Positions 1 to 7,233 of a DNA stretch of 33,982 nucleotides are shown piece by piece. The notes beneath the pieces were generated by a model, which saw nothing but the letters and a program-made list of their open reading frames with translations, did not search any database and was not told where the DNA came from. Position numbers and translations under genes: made by a program. Source of the DNA: Paludibacteraceae bacterium. GTDB lineage: Bacteria > Bacteroidota > Bacteroidia > Bacteroidales > Paludibacteraceae. How positions within the stretch are numbered: the stretch's first letter is position 1; every line of letters begins with the position of its first letter. The stretch is taken from positions 1 to 33,982 of the forward strand of contig JAKSKZ010000042.1 in the NCBI GenBank assembly GCA_024401475.1, in the 5' to 3' direction.

Positions 1-46
1 TTTCCCCTAAACGCAAGCATCGGTAAAGCAGCTGCTCCGTTAGATG

Positions 47-127
47 TCATCCTAAGCTAAAATGACCGGAGCCTCTTCTAATGGGCATCAAACGGTTCCC
101 CGCATAATCCGCTATGAAGACGCATTT
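47..127 (-). other. Short open frame at the window edge, unassigned
   Basis: Between a stop at 130-128 and a stop at 49-47 there is a 26-codon open frame with a protein-like composition (contains FIADYAGNRL and RRGSGHF), but no start codon of its own. It overlaps the left arm of the 103-150 inverted repeat. It could be the tail of a broken gene or part of a dispersed repeat. I do not recognise it, and chance is possible. Confidence 0.15.
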
Positions 128-150
128 TTAGTCATTCATAGCGGATTATG
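103..150. repeat. Perfect 16-bp inverted repeat
   Basis: The arms CATAATCCGCTATGAA (103-118) and its exact reverse complement (135-150) are separated by a 16-nt spacer. There is no T-run after either arm, so it is a poor Rho-independent terminator. It lies just beyond the point where the transposase stub (160-264) loses its frame, so it may be a transposon end, a target-site structure or a dispersed repeat. Confidence 0.6.
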
Positions 151-159
151 ATGTATTAC

Positions 160-264
160 TCAAGTTCCGCAAACTGGATATTTTCGTTTCCCTGCTTGCA
201 CATCTACAAATTTTCCTATAATTTTCCACTGATTATCGGTGAGATTTGTTGGGTAATTGTTCAT
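160..264 (-). pseudogene. N-terminal remnant of an IS5-family-like transposase
   Basis: Reading leftward from an ATG at 264, the frame gives 34 residues: YPTNLTDNQWKIIG near the start, then GKRKYP, then a stop at 162-160. The motif LTDxQW followed by an I-rich stretch and RKRKY is the N-terminus of IS5/IS1182-type transposases (DUF4096 region). Those proteins continue for well over 100 residues with a G-C-x-W-R-x-L-P motif, which is missing here. Similarity ends at about codon 30, next to the 16-bp inverted repeat. This is therefore the stub of a deleted or rearranged insertion sequence. The family call rests on recognition of the N-terminal motif only. Confidence 0.6.
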
Positions 265-473
265 TTTCTTTGTTTTTTGTCACTATAAAGATATGAAAAA
301 TTATCCACTTATCAAACTGATAATCAATATTTTATTAAATAATTCGACTCGTTTTTTTGAGTCTTATATAAAAGATTTTAAACTAAATTTTAACAATTTC
401 TTATATCGATTCAAAAAAACGCTCAAGCAAGAGCATATCAAGTATTACAAATTCACCAATATAACCTAAAAAG
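265..473. other. AT-rich intergenic stretch, nothing assigned
   Basis: This stretch is very AT-rich, with poly-T and poly-A runs. An open frame at 257-469 runs through it, but it is low-complexity F/I/K/N sequence and overlaps the transposase stub, so I do not treat it as a gene. It probably contains the promoter for the gene at 474, but I see no clear TAnnTTTG box. Confidence 0.4.
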
Positions 474-1343
474 ATGATGAAAAAGATTTCTTTAATATTA
501 TTGATAGTTATAATATTCAGTGATGTATTTTCACGAGAAACAAACGCAAAGGAATGTGGTCAGCGCAACAATAAAGAATTGAGTGATTTTCACAAGATGT
601 TATTTTCTTCAGAAATGGATTCGGTAGAGAGTATGTATGGTAATATGTCAGTTTTGTGTAGAAAGAAACTTGTAGATTATATGCTTGATAGTATTCTGTT
701 GAAAGAAAAGACTCCATTGTCAATTTATGAACGGTATGAAGTATTTTTAGGGGATAATGTTAATTATAATGACTATACATACGAACAAAAAGAAAAATTG
801 ATGAGGGTTTTAAATCAAAAATATAGTTTCGGAATAGGACATCTTTTTCTTCAATTTCGTGATACTATATTTAATAATCAATTCAAAAAAATATTAGAGA
901 CCCAAAAACTTGAGGCGTTTGAAATTTTTCAAATAAAGAGAATATTATTTCGAGGTAATGATAAGGATATAATTTCAGATTGGAGTAAAAGTCTCGACAA
1001 AATGGTAGAAGATAAAGAGTCCACATCGATTGAAATGTCTATTATGTTAAGTGATATTGTCGAAGGGAATGAAAATCTTTCTACACAATTGTATTCAATA
1101 GTATGTAAGTATCCTAATAAATACATATTTGTTGGAAATTCTTACAAGGACGAATATGTCTATGAATCATTGTTGCTATGCGTCATTCGAAATTTGCAGA
1201 AAAAGGGATGTTTGAAAGTTGATTTGTTGGAAGGGCTTATTAAAGAAAAACAAGAAGATAATGTGTATTATAACTTTTCTGAAATAAAGAGGATGGAACT
1301 TTTAAGAGTTCTGAAACAAGGGGAATGTTTGAAAAAGAGATGA
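474..1343 (+). CDS. Hypothetical secreted protein, 289 aa
   Basis: I do not recognise this family. The start is one of two adjacent ATGs (474 or 477). The N-terminus is a classical signal peptide: MMKK, then a hydrophobic run to about residue 17, with likely cleavage between residues 20 and 27. The mature part is charged and predicted mostly helical, rich in K, E and L, with scattered cysteines and no transmembrane segment, so it should be periplasmic or surface-exposed. The gene is markedly more AT-rich than the housekeeping genes to its right and is surrounded by gene fragments. That suggests recent acquisition or a species-specific orphan. No partner gene is evident: the next frames downstream are scraps. 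Confidence 0.7.
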   Translation: MMKKISLILLIVIIFSDVFSRETNAKECGQRNNKELSDFHKMLFSSEMDSVESMYGNMSVLCRKKLVDYMLDSILLKEKTPLSIYERYEVFLGDNVNYNDYTYEQKEKLMRVLNQKYSFGIGHLFLQFRDTIFNNQFKKILETQKLEAFEIFQIKRILFRGNDKDIISDWSKSLDKMVEDKESTSIEMSIMLSDIVEGNENLSTQLYSIVCKYPNKYIFVGNSYKDEYVYESLLLCVIRNLQKKGCLKVDLLEGLIKEKQEDNVYYNFSEIKRMELLRVLKQGECLKKR

Positions 1344-1374
1344 TTGCAACAATCATATAATTACTTATGAATAA

Positions 1375-1545
1375 AATATAAATAGAAAATGGATAAAAGT
1401 TATCAAATACTCTAAGTTTAATGAAACACCAGTCGCATACATACCAAACCCTTCACGTAGAAATCAAGTTTTTTTTACTCCAGAAAAGATAAAAGAATGG
1501 AATGATGCACTCAGATGGTTTTTGCTTGATACTCATAATAACTAA
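1375..1545 (+). pseudogene. Start-less coding fragment, about 56 codons
   Basis: The frame is open from 1375 to a TAA at 1543-1545 and has a convincing amino-acid composition, including YIPNPSRRNQVFFTPEKIKE and WNDALRWFLLD. It has no ATG, GTG or TTG at its beginning. An ATG at 1367 (M-N-K-I-stop) lies in another frame, so a single base change would restore a start. Its stop is directly followed by the ATG of the next frame (TAAATG), as in coupled genes. I read it as the 3' remnant of a frameshifted or deleted gene. The family is unknown. Confidence 0.4.
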
Positions 1546-1788
1546 ATGAGAAAGATTTACTTAGCCATATTGATTGCGGCTCTAATATCTGAGGTTATAA
1601 ATCAATGCACCAACAAAATCCCAAGAAAAAGCATTGATAATCAAGAGTTTGTATTGGTATGTCAGAACGAAAATTCATTCACGGCATATCTTGCTGATAC
1701 ACTGAGCGCATATATTGATAATAGGGTCAGATATACAATAGATTCGCATACCAGTGGATTTACCTATGATGATATTGTGGTATCTTGA
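1546..1788 (+). CDS. Small hypothetical secreted protein, 80 aa
   Basis: The ATG immediately follows the stop of the preceding fragment. Residues 1-20 form a signal-like sequence (MRKIYLAILIAALISEV), followed by a polar segment with two cysteines (C21 and C39) and a C-terminal half that looks like the beginning of a longer domain. It stops at 1786-1788, where a small minus-strand gene overlaps its last 29 bases. It may be a truncated copy of a longer secreted protein cut at a rearrangement junction near 1770. I do not recognise a family. Confidence 0.45.
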   Translation: MRKIYLAILIAALISEVINQCTNKIPRKSIDNQEFVLVCQNENSFTAYLADTLSAYIDNRVRYTIDSHTSGFTYDDIVVS

Positions 1789-1915
1789 TGTCCGTGACGG
1801 ATAGTATGTAATCTACGCCTCTTCCCTCTGAATAAAAGAACTTTATCAAGCATGTGGCAATGCCAATTAAGCACAGGCTTTCGATTGCTATTGTGATTTT
1901 TTTGAAAATCTTCAT
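1760..1915 (-). CDS. Small single-pass membrane protein, 51 aa, possibly truncated
   Basis: The ATG at 1915 opens a frame of 51 codons ending at 1762-1760. It begins MKIFKK, then a hydrophobic helix (about residues 7-26, with two cysteines), then a short extracytoplasmic part ending in DIKIPQYHHR. It lies 30 bp downstream of the 1946-2812 gene on the same strand, so the two are probably cotranscribed. The abrupt end where it collides with the plus-strand frame suggests it is the N-terminal remainder of a membrane-anchored protein. Support is composition and position only. Confidence 0.4.
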   Translation of the reverse strand: MKIFKKITIAIESLCLIGIATCLIKFFYSEGRGVDYILSVTDIKIPQYHHR

Positions 1916-1945
1916 TCTATTTGGTTTCTATTATAAAGTCCATAA

Positions 1946-2812
1946 TCAAGGCATTCGCCTTGAGAAATCAGATACAAACGAATCACACTCTCGTTCTATG
2001 TTGTTCTCCAGCCACGAAATGTCGTAACTGCCTATACGTATGAATTTCAAACTCTCTTTCTTGCTGAATCCAAGAATCAGCAATGTTCCTAATCCGTCTT
2101 TCTTGTAGAAAACGGTGTCGTTGTGTTTTGAAAAATCTGCGAGAGGCAAGGTCTCTTCCCGTTTGCCAGTTGAGTAGGGCCCCACTTCTATATCATGGCT
2201 GACTATAGAAATTTCGATGAAATCGTCCTTTTCTGGATGTTCCCAAGATTTCGTTGAATTATAGAATATGGCTTCGTTAATACCACTGCCTCTTGATTGT
2301 TGGAGCATACTTGTGTCGGGCCAATTAACAAAGTACAAAATGCCCGAATCTCTCGGGACACTCCATTTCCCCCTCTCTGCTACTATTCCCGATGTCTGCA
2401 CACTGCGAAACCTCCTTCTTAGATCTTCAACCGGAATCTCCTTAAACAATTGATATAATGCGGAATCTTGAATGTCAATTTGTTTAGCCAACAATTCATG
2501 CTCATAAGCAGAGGTGTCGGTCTCCTTTGATTCGTTGTGCAGTCTGGCGGAAGGTCTGCTAATCAACATAAATATAATAATGAAAGGCGATAGAGCCACC
2601 AACAACATTCCCCAATTTCTATATTCGGATTTCTTCACAAACCTCTTTACGATTGAATATGCCATCCAATAATAAAGGTCGTATAAAAGGGTAAAGAACA
2701 AGATAAGCACAAAGGGTAGCCCTCCATTCTCTGTGTCAGTAAAATACATCGTCATCAACAATGTGAAAACTAAAACATTGTATGTCAGTATGATATATTT
2801 TGCGACTCTCAT
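1946..2812 (-). CDS. Hypothetical membrane protein with a C-terminal soluble domain, 288 aa
   Basis: No family recognised. The first 90 residues hold three predicted transmembrane helices (about 6-24, 31-53 and 68-88). A soluble domain of about 190 residues follows, with alternating charged and hydrophobic segments and no cofactor motif that I can see. The mature domain contains GILYFVNWPDTS and ISIVSHDIEVGPYS, suggestive of beta-rich structure. The ATG at 2812 gives a clean positively charged N-terminus (MRVAK). The small membrane protein at 1760-1915 follows 30 bp downstream. Its base composition is closer to the core genes than that of the 474-1788 block, so it probably belongs to the resident chromosome. 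Confidence 0.75.
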   Translation of the reverse strand: MRVAKYIILTYNVLVFTLLMTMYFTDTENGGLPFVLILFFTLLYDLYYWMAYSIVKRFVKKSEYRNWGMLLVALSPFIIIFMLISRPSARLHNESKETDTSAYEHELLAKQIDIQDSALYQLFKEIPVEDLRRRFRSVQTSGIVAERGKWSVPRDSGILYFVNWPDTSMLQQSRGSGINEAIFYNSTKSWEHPEKDDFIEISIVSHDIEVGPYSTGKREETLPLADFSKHNDTVFYKKDGLGTLLILGFSKKESLKFIRIGSYDISWLENNIERECDSFVSDFSRRMP

Positions 2813-2898
2813 ATGTCAAATTAACGATTAATCAATTTTTGCTCGAAATTTCATTGGTTTCCATTGGGGTCAAACACTATTAGTAAGTTTTTTTTCGG

Positions 2899-2935
2899 CT
2901 AAAAAGGAGGCGGCCCGATTAGCATCGAGTCGCCT
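2899..2935 (-). terminator. Possible Rho-independent terminator downstream of 2979-3365
   Basis: On the minus strand, AGGCG (2935-2931) can pair with CGCCT (2912-2908), followed by CCTTTTT. The stem is short and the loop about 18 nt, so this is a weak candidate, but it is correctly placed after the lipoprotein gene. Confidence 0.35.
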
Positions 2936-2978
2936 ATTGGTCTGGTCATGCTAAATTTTCAGTTCATTCGGATTCGTT

Positions 2979-3365
2979 TTATTTGTCAATTTCGTCAGCA
3001 AAGCCCTCCAGGAAATCGGTGGCGCTTTGAGTTAGGTCGTCAATCATATTGGGAAGGTCTTCCAACTGTTTTTTGAGACCATTGAAACTCTTTTTAGTCA
3101 TTTGAGCAGCAATTTTGCCTCTGAGTTTTCGGATCTCTCTCTTCTCTTCGGCCGTGTATTTACGTTTGCTCATCTTCTCATTCAGAGCTTCATAGCGATT
3201 CGTGAAGTTTTCCCAATCTTGGGCGTCAAATTCATCCCCCTCTGTTTCTATCTCTTCTTTAAGCGACGACAATTCGTCAATGGTACTTTGGTTTGTCTCG
3301 CAAGAAGCCAAAAATAGGGAGAATAGGAGAATGCTCACTATTCTGATTAAATTCAATCTTTTCAT
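2979..3365 (-). CDS. Small lipoprotein with a helical mature domain, 128 aa (DUF6565-like)
   Basis: The N-terminus is a lipoprotein signal: MKR, a hydrophobic core and the lipobox LASC with the acylated cysteine at residue 22. The mature protein is about 106 residues, very rich in E, K and D and almost entirely helical. It carries the segment YTAEEKREIRKLRGKIAAQM, which resembles Bacteroidales DUF6565 proteins; that family name is from memory and uncertain. It is likely anchored to the inner leaflet of the outer membrane. It is monocistronic with a weak terminator downstream, and no function is known. Confidence 0.75.
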   Translation of the reverse strand: MKRLNLIRIVSILLFSLFLASCETNQSTIDELSSLKEEIETEGDEFDAQDWENFTNRYEALNEKMSKRKYTAEEKREIRKLRGKIAAQMTKKSFNGLKKQLEDLPNMIDDLTQSATDFLEGFADEIDK

Positions 3366-3682
3366 GACTACTAATTATTCGTTAGTAAATGAGACAAGAT
3401 TTATTTCTTTAACCTTGTAATGCTAATTTAACAATGATTTGTTCAATATCCTATTAAAATTCGATAAAAAATCGTGCTTTATTAAAAATAGTAAAAGCTA
3501 TGTTTCTTTCTGCTTGATTATTAGGAGATTCTGTTTTTATTGATTCATGTCGCATTTGCAATCGGAGAAATATTCGTACATTTGTACGTTTTTTACATAT
3601 TTTTTGTATAAAAATTCAAAGAGATAGAATTTTAATTCATTTAGGAAGAAAAGATATAATACAAATAACAAAGTTCGTTTTT
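3366..3682. other. Divergent intergenic region between the lipoprotein gene and sulP
   Basis: This 317-bp AT-rich spacer holds the sulP promoter and its overlapping palindrome (see 3555-3588). Transcription probably begins near 3591, leaving a leader of about 90 nt before the sulP ATG. I found no tRNA, riboswitch fold or additional reading frame. Confidence 0.5.
3555..3588 (+). promoter_or_regulatory. sulP promoter with overlapping palindrome
   Basis: The -33 box TTTG (3555-3558) is followed, after 18 nt, by the -7 box TACATTTG (3577-3584), matching the Bacteroidota primary sigma consensus TTTG-N19-21-TAnnTTTG within one base of spacing. The -7 box lies inside the palindrome CGTACA-TT-TGTACG (3575-3588). 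A dimeric repressor bound there would block initiation, so this is a candidate operator. Confidence 0.6.
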
Positions 3683-5431
3683 ATGAAGTTTTCCATTTCG
3701 GGTGTTTTCGCCCCAAGGATTGTACCTTGCCTGAAAGATTATGATAAAGGCAAGTTCATGGCCGACCTAATGGCCGGTATTATTGTAGGTATTGTGGCAC
3801 TTCCTCTTGCTATTGCATTTGGTATTGCGTCGGGTGTGACTCCTGAGAAGGGTATTATCACTGCGATCGTTGCTGGTTTCATCATCTCTTTGTTGGGTGG
3901 TACGAAGATTCAGATCGGAGGACCAACGGGTGCTTTTATCGTAATTATTTATGGTATTATTGAGCAGTATGGCATTCAAGGATTGACGGTTGCCACTCTG
4001 ATTGCGGGAGTCTTGCTGATTCTGCTTGGTTTCTTCAAACTGGGTACTGTCATCAAGTTCATCCCTTATCCAATTATCATTGGTTTTACTGCGGGTATTG
4101 CAGTGACGATCTTCACTACTCAAATAGGTGACGTCCTAGGATTGAAGGAGACTGTATTGGTTGATGGAAAGGAGTTGTTAGTTCCTGTGAAGACTCCAGG
4201 CGACTTTATTGGCAAGTGGGTGGCTTACGCTAACCATATTGATTCTTTCAATGTTTACAATTTTATTGTGGCAATAGGAAGTATACTTACCATTATCTTC
4301 TCGCCAATGTTGCTTAAGAAGGTGCCAGGCCTTAATAAGATTCCGGGCTCTTTGTATGCAATCATTCTTATGACGCTTGTTGTGTGGTATATGAAGAACT
4401 CATTGGGCATTGAAGGCATTGATACAATTGGTGACCGTTTCAGCATCAAGGCTGAGTTGCCAGAACCTGTCATCCCTGAGTTGAACTGGCCTATCATCAA
4501 GAATTTGTTCCCTGTGGCTATTACGATTGCTGTTTTGGGTGCCATCGAGTCTTTGCTTTCTGCAGCTGTGGCTGATGGTGTTACAAGTGATCGCCATGAT
4601 TCAAATACAGAGCTTATTGCGCAAGGTATTGCTAACATCGCATCTCCAATCTTGGGAGGTATCCCTGCAACGGGTGCTATTGCTCGTACGATGACCAACA
4701 TTAACAACGGTGGTAAGACTCCGATTGCGGGTATTATTCATGCAGTTGTGCTTTTGCTTATTCTTTTGTTCTTGATGCCTTTGGCTGAGTATATTCCAAT
4801 GGCTTGTTTGGCAGGTGTCTTGGTGATCGTTTCTTACAATATGAGTGGATGGCGTACGGTAAGAGCTTTGTTCAAGAATCCTAAGTCTGATATCTCGGTG
4901 ATGCTTATCACTTTCTTCTTGACGGTTATCTTCGATTTGACAATCGCTATCGAGTGGGGTCTTGTGCTTGCTTGTGTATTGTTCATCACTCGTATCATGG
5001 AGACTTCTGAGATTTCGGTTATCACCAACGAGATTGACATGAACAACGAGTCAGACGCTCAGTTGCATGAGGAGAACTTGTCTATCCCTGAAAATGTCGA
5101 GGTTTATGAAATTAATGGTCCATACTTCTTCGGTATCGCAACCAAGTTTGATGAAATGATGTCTCAGTTGGGCGAACGCCCGATTGCACGTATCATTCGT
5201 ATGAGAAAGGTTCCGTTCATTGACTCCACTGGTATTCACAACTTGACAAGCCTTTGTGAGATGAGTCAGAAGTTGGGCATTATCGTAATCCTCTCGGGTG
5301 TAAATAATAAAGTTCGCACTACATTGGAGAAGGCTGGCTTCAATTCTGTAGTCGGAAATGATAACATTTGTTCAAATATTAACGATGCGTTGGAAAAAGC
5401 TACGGAATATGTAGCTAAAGCAAAAAAATAA
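3683..5431 (+). CDS. SulP/SLC26-family anion transporter with STAS domain, 582 aa
   Basis: This is an inner-membrane secondary transporter or channel of the SulP family, which moves sulfate, bicarbonate or C4-dicarboxylates depending on the member. Residues about 25-430 form the hydrophobic transport core, including GGPTGAFIVI and the SulP signature region VALPLAIAFGIASGVTPEKG. Residues about 460-575 form a cytoplasmic STAS domain with the loop motif DSTG (D514, S515), the position equivalent to the phosphorylated serine of anti-sigma-factor antagonists. The length is typical and the protein complete. It has its own promoter and terminator, so it is a single-gene unit. No sulfate-assimilation gene lies nearby, so the substrate cannot be assigned; bicarbonate uptake (BicA-like) is an alternative to sulfate. 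Confidence 0.92.
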   Translation: MKFSISGVFAPRIVPCLKDYDKGKFMADLMAGIIVGIVALPLAIAFGIASGVTPEKGIITAIVAGFIISLLGGTKIQIGGPTGAFIVIIYGIIEQYGIQGLTVATLIAGVLLILLGFFKLGTVIKFIPYPIIIGFTAGIAVTIFTTQIGDVLGLKETVLVDGKELLVPVKTPGDFIGKWVAYANHIDSFNVYNFIVAIGSILTIIFSPMLLKKVPGLNKIPGSLYAIILMTLVVWYMKNSLGIEGIDTIGDRFSIKAELPEPVIPELNWPIIKNLFPVAITIAVLGAIESLLSAAVADGVTSDRHDSNTELIAQGIANIASPILGGIPATGAIARTMTNINNGGKTPIAGIIHAVVLLLILLFLMPLAEYIPMACLAGVLVIVSYNMSGWRTVRALFKNPKSDISVMLITFFLTVIFDLTIAIEWGLVLACVLFITRIMETSEISVITNEIDMNNESDAQLHEENLSIPENVEVYEINGPYFFGIATKFDEMMSQLGERPIARIIRMRKVPFIDSTGIHNLTSLCEMSQKLGIIVILSGVNNKVRTTLEKAGFNSVVGNDNICSNINDALEKATEYVAKAKK

Positions 5432-5457
5432 TTGTATATTTACAATAAGTTAAATTG

Positions 5458-5498
5458 AAATCTCCTATTCCGTTTTCATTTAATGGAATAGGAGATTT
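5458..5498 (+). terminator. Rho-independent terminator of sulP
   Basis: A 14-bp perfect stem, AAATCTCCTATTCC (5458-5471) with GGAATAGGAGATTT (5485-5498), has a 13-nt loop and is followed by TTGGTTTT. It lies 26 bp after the sulP stop. Confidence 0.85.
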
Positions 5499-5623
5499 TG
5501 GTTTTCGATCCCTAACATGAGGAAGTTGGATTGAATTAGGTTAAATGATACTTCTTGGCGGGAAATATTAATGATTTGTTTTGTGGTGCACTTTTTTAGA
5601 AGCTGCATGGAAATTTAAATGGT

Positions 5624-6526
5624 GTGAATATGCAAACGAACGATTCTGAAATGCGAGTGGCTTTCCGCAATAAATTGCGTGAATTGTTGTTGGATATGTC
5701 CTTAATGGATGATATTGATCGAATCTATGTCCCTTTGGCAAAACTCATTTCTGAAGGCCTGAATATGGCCTCAAAAACACAGATAATCGGCATAAATGGT
5801 GCTCAAGGTTCGGGTAAGACTACTTTCTCTAATTTGATGAAGATTGTCTTGGAGATGGGCTTTAATTTGCGTGTGGCGGCCTTTAGCATTGATGATATAT
5901 ACATGACGCGTGCCCGCAGGGAGGAGTTGGCAGCATCGGTCCATCCCTTGTTCCTTACCAGGGGAGTCCCTGGCACACATGACGTCACTTTGGGCATTTC
6001 CACTTTGGATGCTCTTTGTAATGCAACGCCAGAAACGGTTACCTATATTCCTCGATTTGACAAGGCTGTGGATGATCGAGTTCCAGAGGCTCTCTGGGAA
6101 CGTTTCGAGGGTCGTCCGGATGTAATCTTGTTTGATGGTTGGATGATGGGCGCTGTTGAGCAGTCGGAGGCTGATTTGGTTAATCCAATCAATGCTTTGG
6201 AGGAACGTGAAGATGCAGACGGGGCTTGGAGAAGATATGTAAATGATCAATTGAAAAATGAGTACAAGCCTCTTTTCGAACGTTTGGATTTGTTGGTGAT
6301 GTTGCAGGTCTCTTCGTTTGATAAGGTATATGAATGGAGAAGCTTGCAAGAGCAGAAATTGTTGATGCAGGCGCAGGGCAGAATGAATTCTCGAATAATG
6401 AACGCCGATGAACTGCTACGTTTCATCTCTCACTATGAGCGTTTGACTCGTCACATTTTAGCGGAAATGCCATCTCGTGCAGATATGCTCTTCCGAGTGA
6501 ATGATGATCATCGAATCGTGATTTGA
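5624..6526 (+). CDS. P-loop kinase of the GLYK (D-glycerate 3-kinase)/YggC/Tda10 family, 300 aa
   Basis: This is a cytoplasmic ATP-dependent kinase. The Walker A motif is G59-AQGSGKT (K65), preceded by the beta strand QIIGIN. Acidic D90-D91 in SIDDIY follow. The family hallmark RGVPGTHD (113-120) is shared with plant D-glycerate 3-kinase, E. coli YggC and yeast Tda10. RFDKAVDDR and DGWMMG further on are also typical. Expected reaction: ATP plus D-glycerate gives 3-phosphoglycerate, although several bacterial members have unproven substrates. Automated annotation may call it uridine-kinase-like. The gene runs convergently into yidD, with only 4 bp between the two stops. It interrupts the usual neighbourhood downstream of rnpA-yidD. 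The start may be the ATG at 5624 or 5630. Confidence 0.8.
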   Translation: MNMQTNDSEMRVAFRNKLRELLLDMSLMDDIDRIYVPLAKLISEGLNMASKTQIIGINGAQGSGKTTFSNLMKIVLEMGFNLRVAAFSIDDIYMTRARREELAASVHPLFLTRGVPGTHDVTLGISTLDALCNATPETVTYIPRFDKAVDDRVPEALWERFEGRPDVILFDGWMMGAVEQSEADLVNPINALEEREDADGAWRRYVNDQLKNEYKPLFERLDLLVMLQVSSFDKVYEWRSLQEQKLLMQAQGRMNSRIMNADELLRFISHYERLTRHILAEMPSRADMLFRVNDDHRIVI

Positions 6527-6530
6527 TAGA

Positions 6531-6770
6531 TTAAGGTACTGGGTCGTACCCGCTGCCGCCCCACGGATGACAACGAAGTATTCTGCGGATGGCGAGATAG
6601 AGTCCCTTGATAGGTCCATGTTTCCGCAACGCCTCTATGGCGTACGACGAGCATGTCGGCGTGAATCGACAGCTTGGAGGGGTTAGGGGAGATATGCAAT
6701 ATTGATAAAGACGGATAGGCAATATCAGTAGAAATGATATGGCTTGTCCGATTTTTTTTGTTATTTCCAT
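6531..6770 (-). CDS. yidD: Membrane protein insertion efficiency factor YidD, 79 aa
   Basis: This is a small amphipathic protein bound to the inner face of the cytoplasmic membrane that assists YidC/Sec-dependent insertion. The family pattern is complete: [11 protein letters not shown] (C34-A44), then an EAL..HG segment, then [14 protein letters not shown] at the C-terminus. The length is normal. Its start lies 10 bp after the rnpA stop, the conserved rnpA-yidD arrangement seen across bacteria. It converges on the GLYK kinase, with 4 bp between stop codons. Confidence 0.95.
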   Translation of the reverse strand: MEITKKIGQAISFLLILPIRLYQYCISPLTPPSCRFTPTCSSYAIEALRKHGPIKGLYLAIRRILRCHPWGGSGYDPVP

Positions 6771-6780
6771 TCGTGAGAGG

Positions 6781-7167
6781 TTAGGGGAGTTGCTTGGCCA
6801 GTTTTTCCAAGGCTGCTTTAGTCTTTTTCAAGACGAAAGAAGTGGGCTCCAGCTTGTCGCCGATGTAGTTGAGGGAGAAGTGGAGTTGATAGTCTTTGGT
6901 TGATAATGGTTCGAAGAGAATCGCCTTGTTTGTGCGGTAACTTTCTCTGAGTTGGCGCTTAATCCTGTTTCGATCCACGGCGTGTTTGAATCTTCTTTTG
7001 GGAGCATTGACAAGGCATCGAGCAAGGATGTCGTCTTTTTTCTCCGCCGTTCGGAATACAACTCTCAATGGATAGCACACAAATGCCTTTCCCGTGGCGT
7101 ATAGTGCGTCCACGGTAGTCTTGCCACAGAGGTGCTCGGCTTTTGGAAATGTGTTTCTGTATTCCAT
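6781..7167 (-). CDS. rnpA: Ribonuclease P protein component RnpA, 128 aa
   Basis: This protein subunit of RNase P binds the catalytic RNA and the 5' leader of pre-tRNA. The RNR signature lies within [16 protein letters not shown] (R66-N67-R68), preceded by the KRR..H basic cluster. An upstream in-frame ATG at 7194 would add nine residues, but that ATG lies inside the loop of the hemD terminator hairpin (7180-7215). I therefore place the start at 7167 ([13 protein letters not shown]), which also matches the family's usual F-x-K-x-x-R/H-L beginning. yidD follows after 10 bp. Expression may come from readthrough of hemD or a weak promoter near the hairpin. Confidence 0.93.
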   Translation of the reverse strand: MEYRNTFPKAEHLCGKTTVDALYATGKAFVCYPLRVVFRTAEKKDDILARCLVNAPKRRFKHAVDRNRIKRQLRESYRTNKAILFEPLSTKDYQLHFSLNYIGDKLEPTSFVLKKTKAALEKLAKQLP

Positions 7168-7171
7168 AAAA

Positions 7172-7215
7172 TAAAAAAACGATAGGATTTCCACTTGAGA
7201 GCGTCCATCCTATCG
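7172..7215 (-). terminator. Rho-independent terminator between hemD and rnpA
   Basis: On the minus strand, CGATAGGAT (7215-7207) pairs perfectly with ATCCTATCG (7188-7180), followed by a T-run (7179-7173). It lies 19 bp after the hemD stop and overlaps the longer possible start of rnpA, so it could act as an attenuator controlling rnpA-yidD. Confidence 0.75.
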
Positions 7216-7233
7216 TGTATCGAATGTTGTTTT

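Noticed and set aside
1..57. Plus-strand frame ending at the TAA near 58-60, possible gene tail
   Set aside because: Only 19 codons are visible, with no recognisable motif; chance cannot be excluded.
257..469. 70-aa plus-strand open frame
   Set aside because: Low-complexity F/I/K/N composition in very AT-rich DNA, overlapping the transposase stub, with no signal or domain.
3366..3682. Riboswitch in the sulP leader
   Set aside because: I looked for conserved aptamer cores and strong hairpins and saw only the small promoter palindrome.
3767..4123. 118-aa minus-strand frame inside sulP
   Set aside because: Antisense to a clear transporter gene; composition (D, N, R, T, Q) is the mirror of hydrophobic codons.
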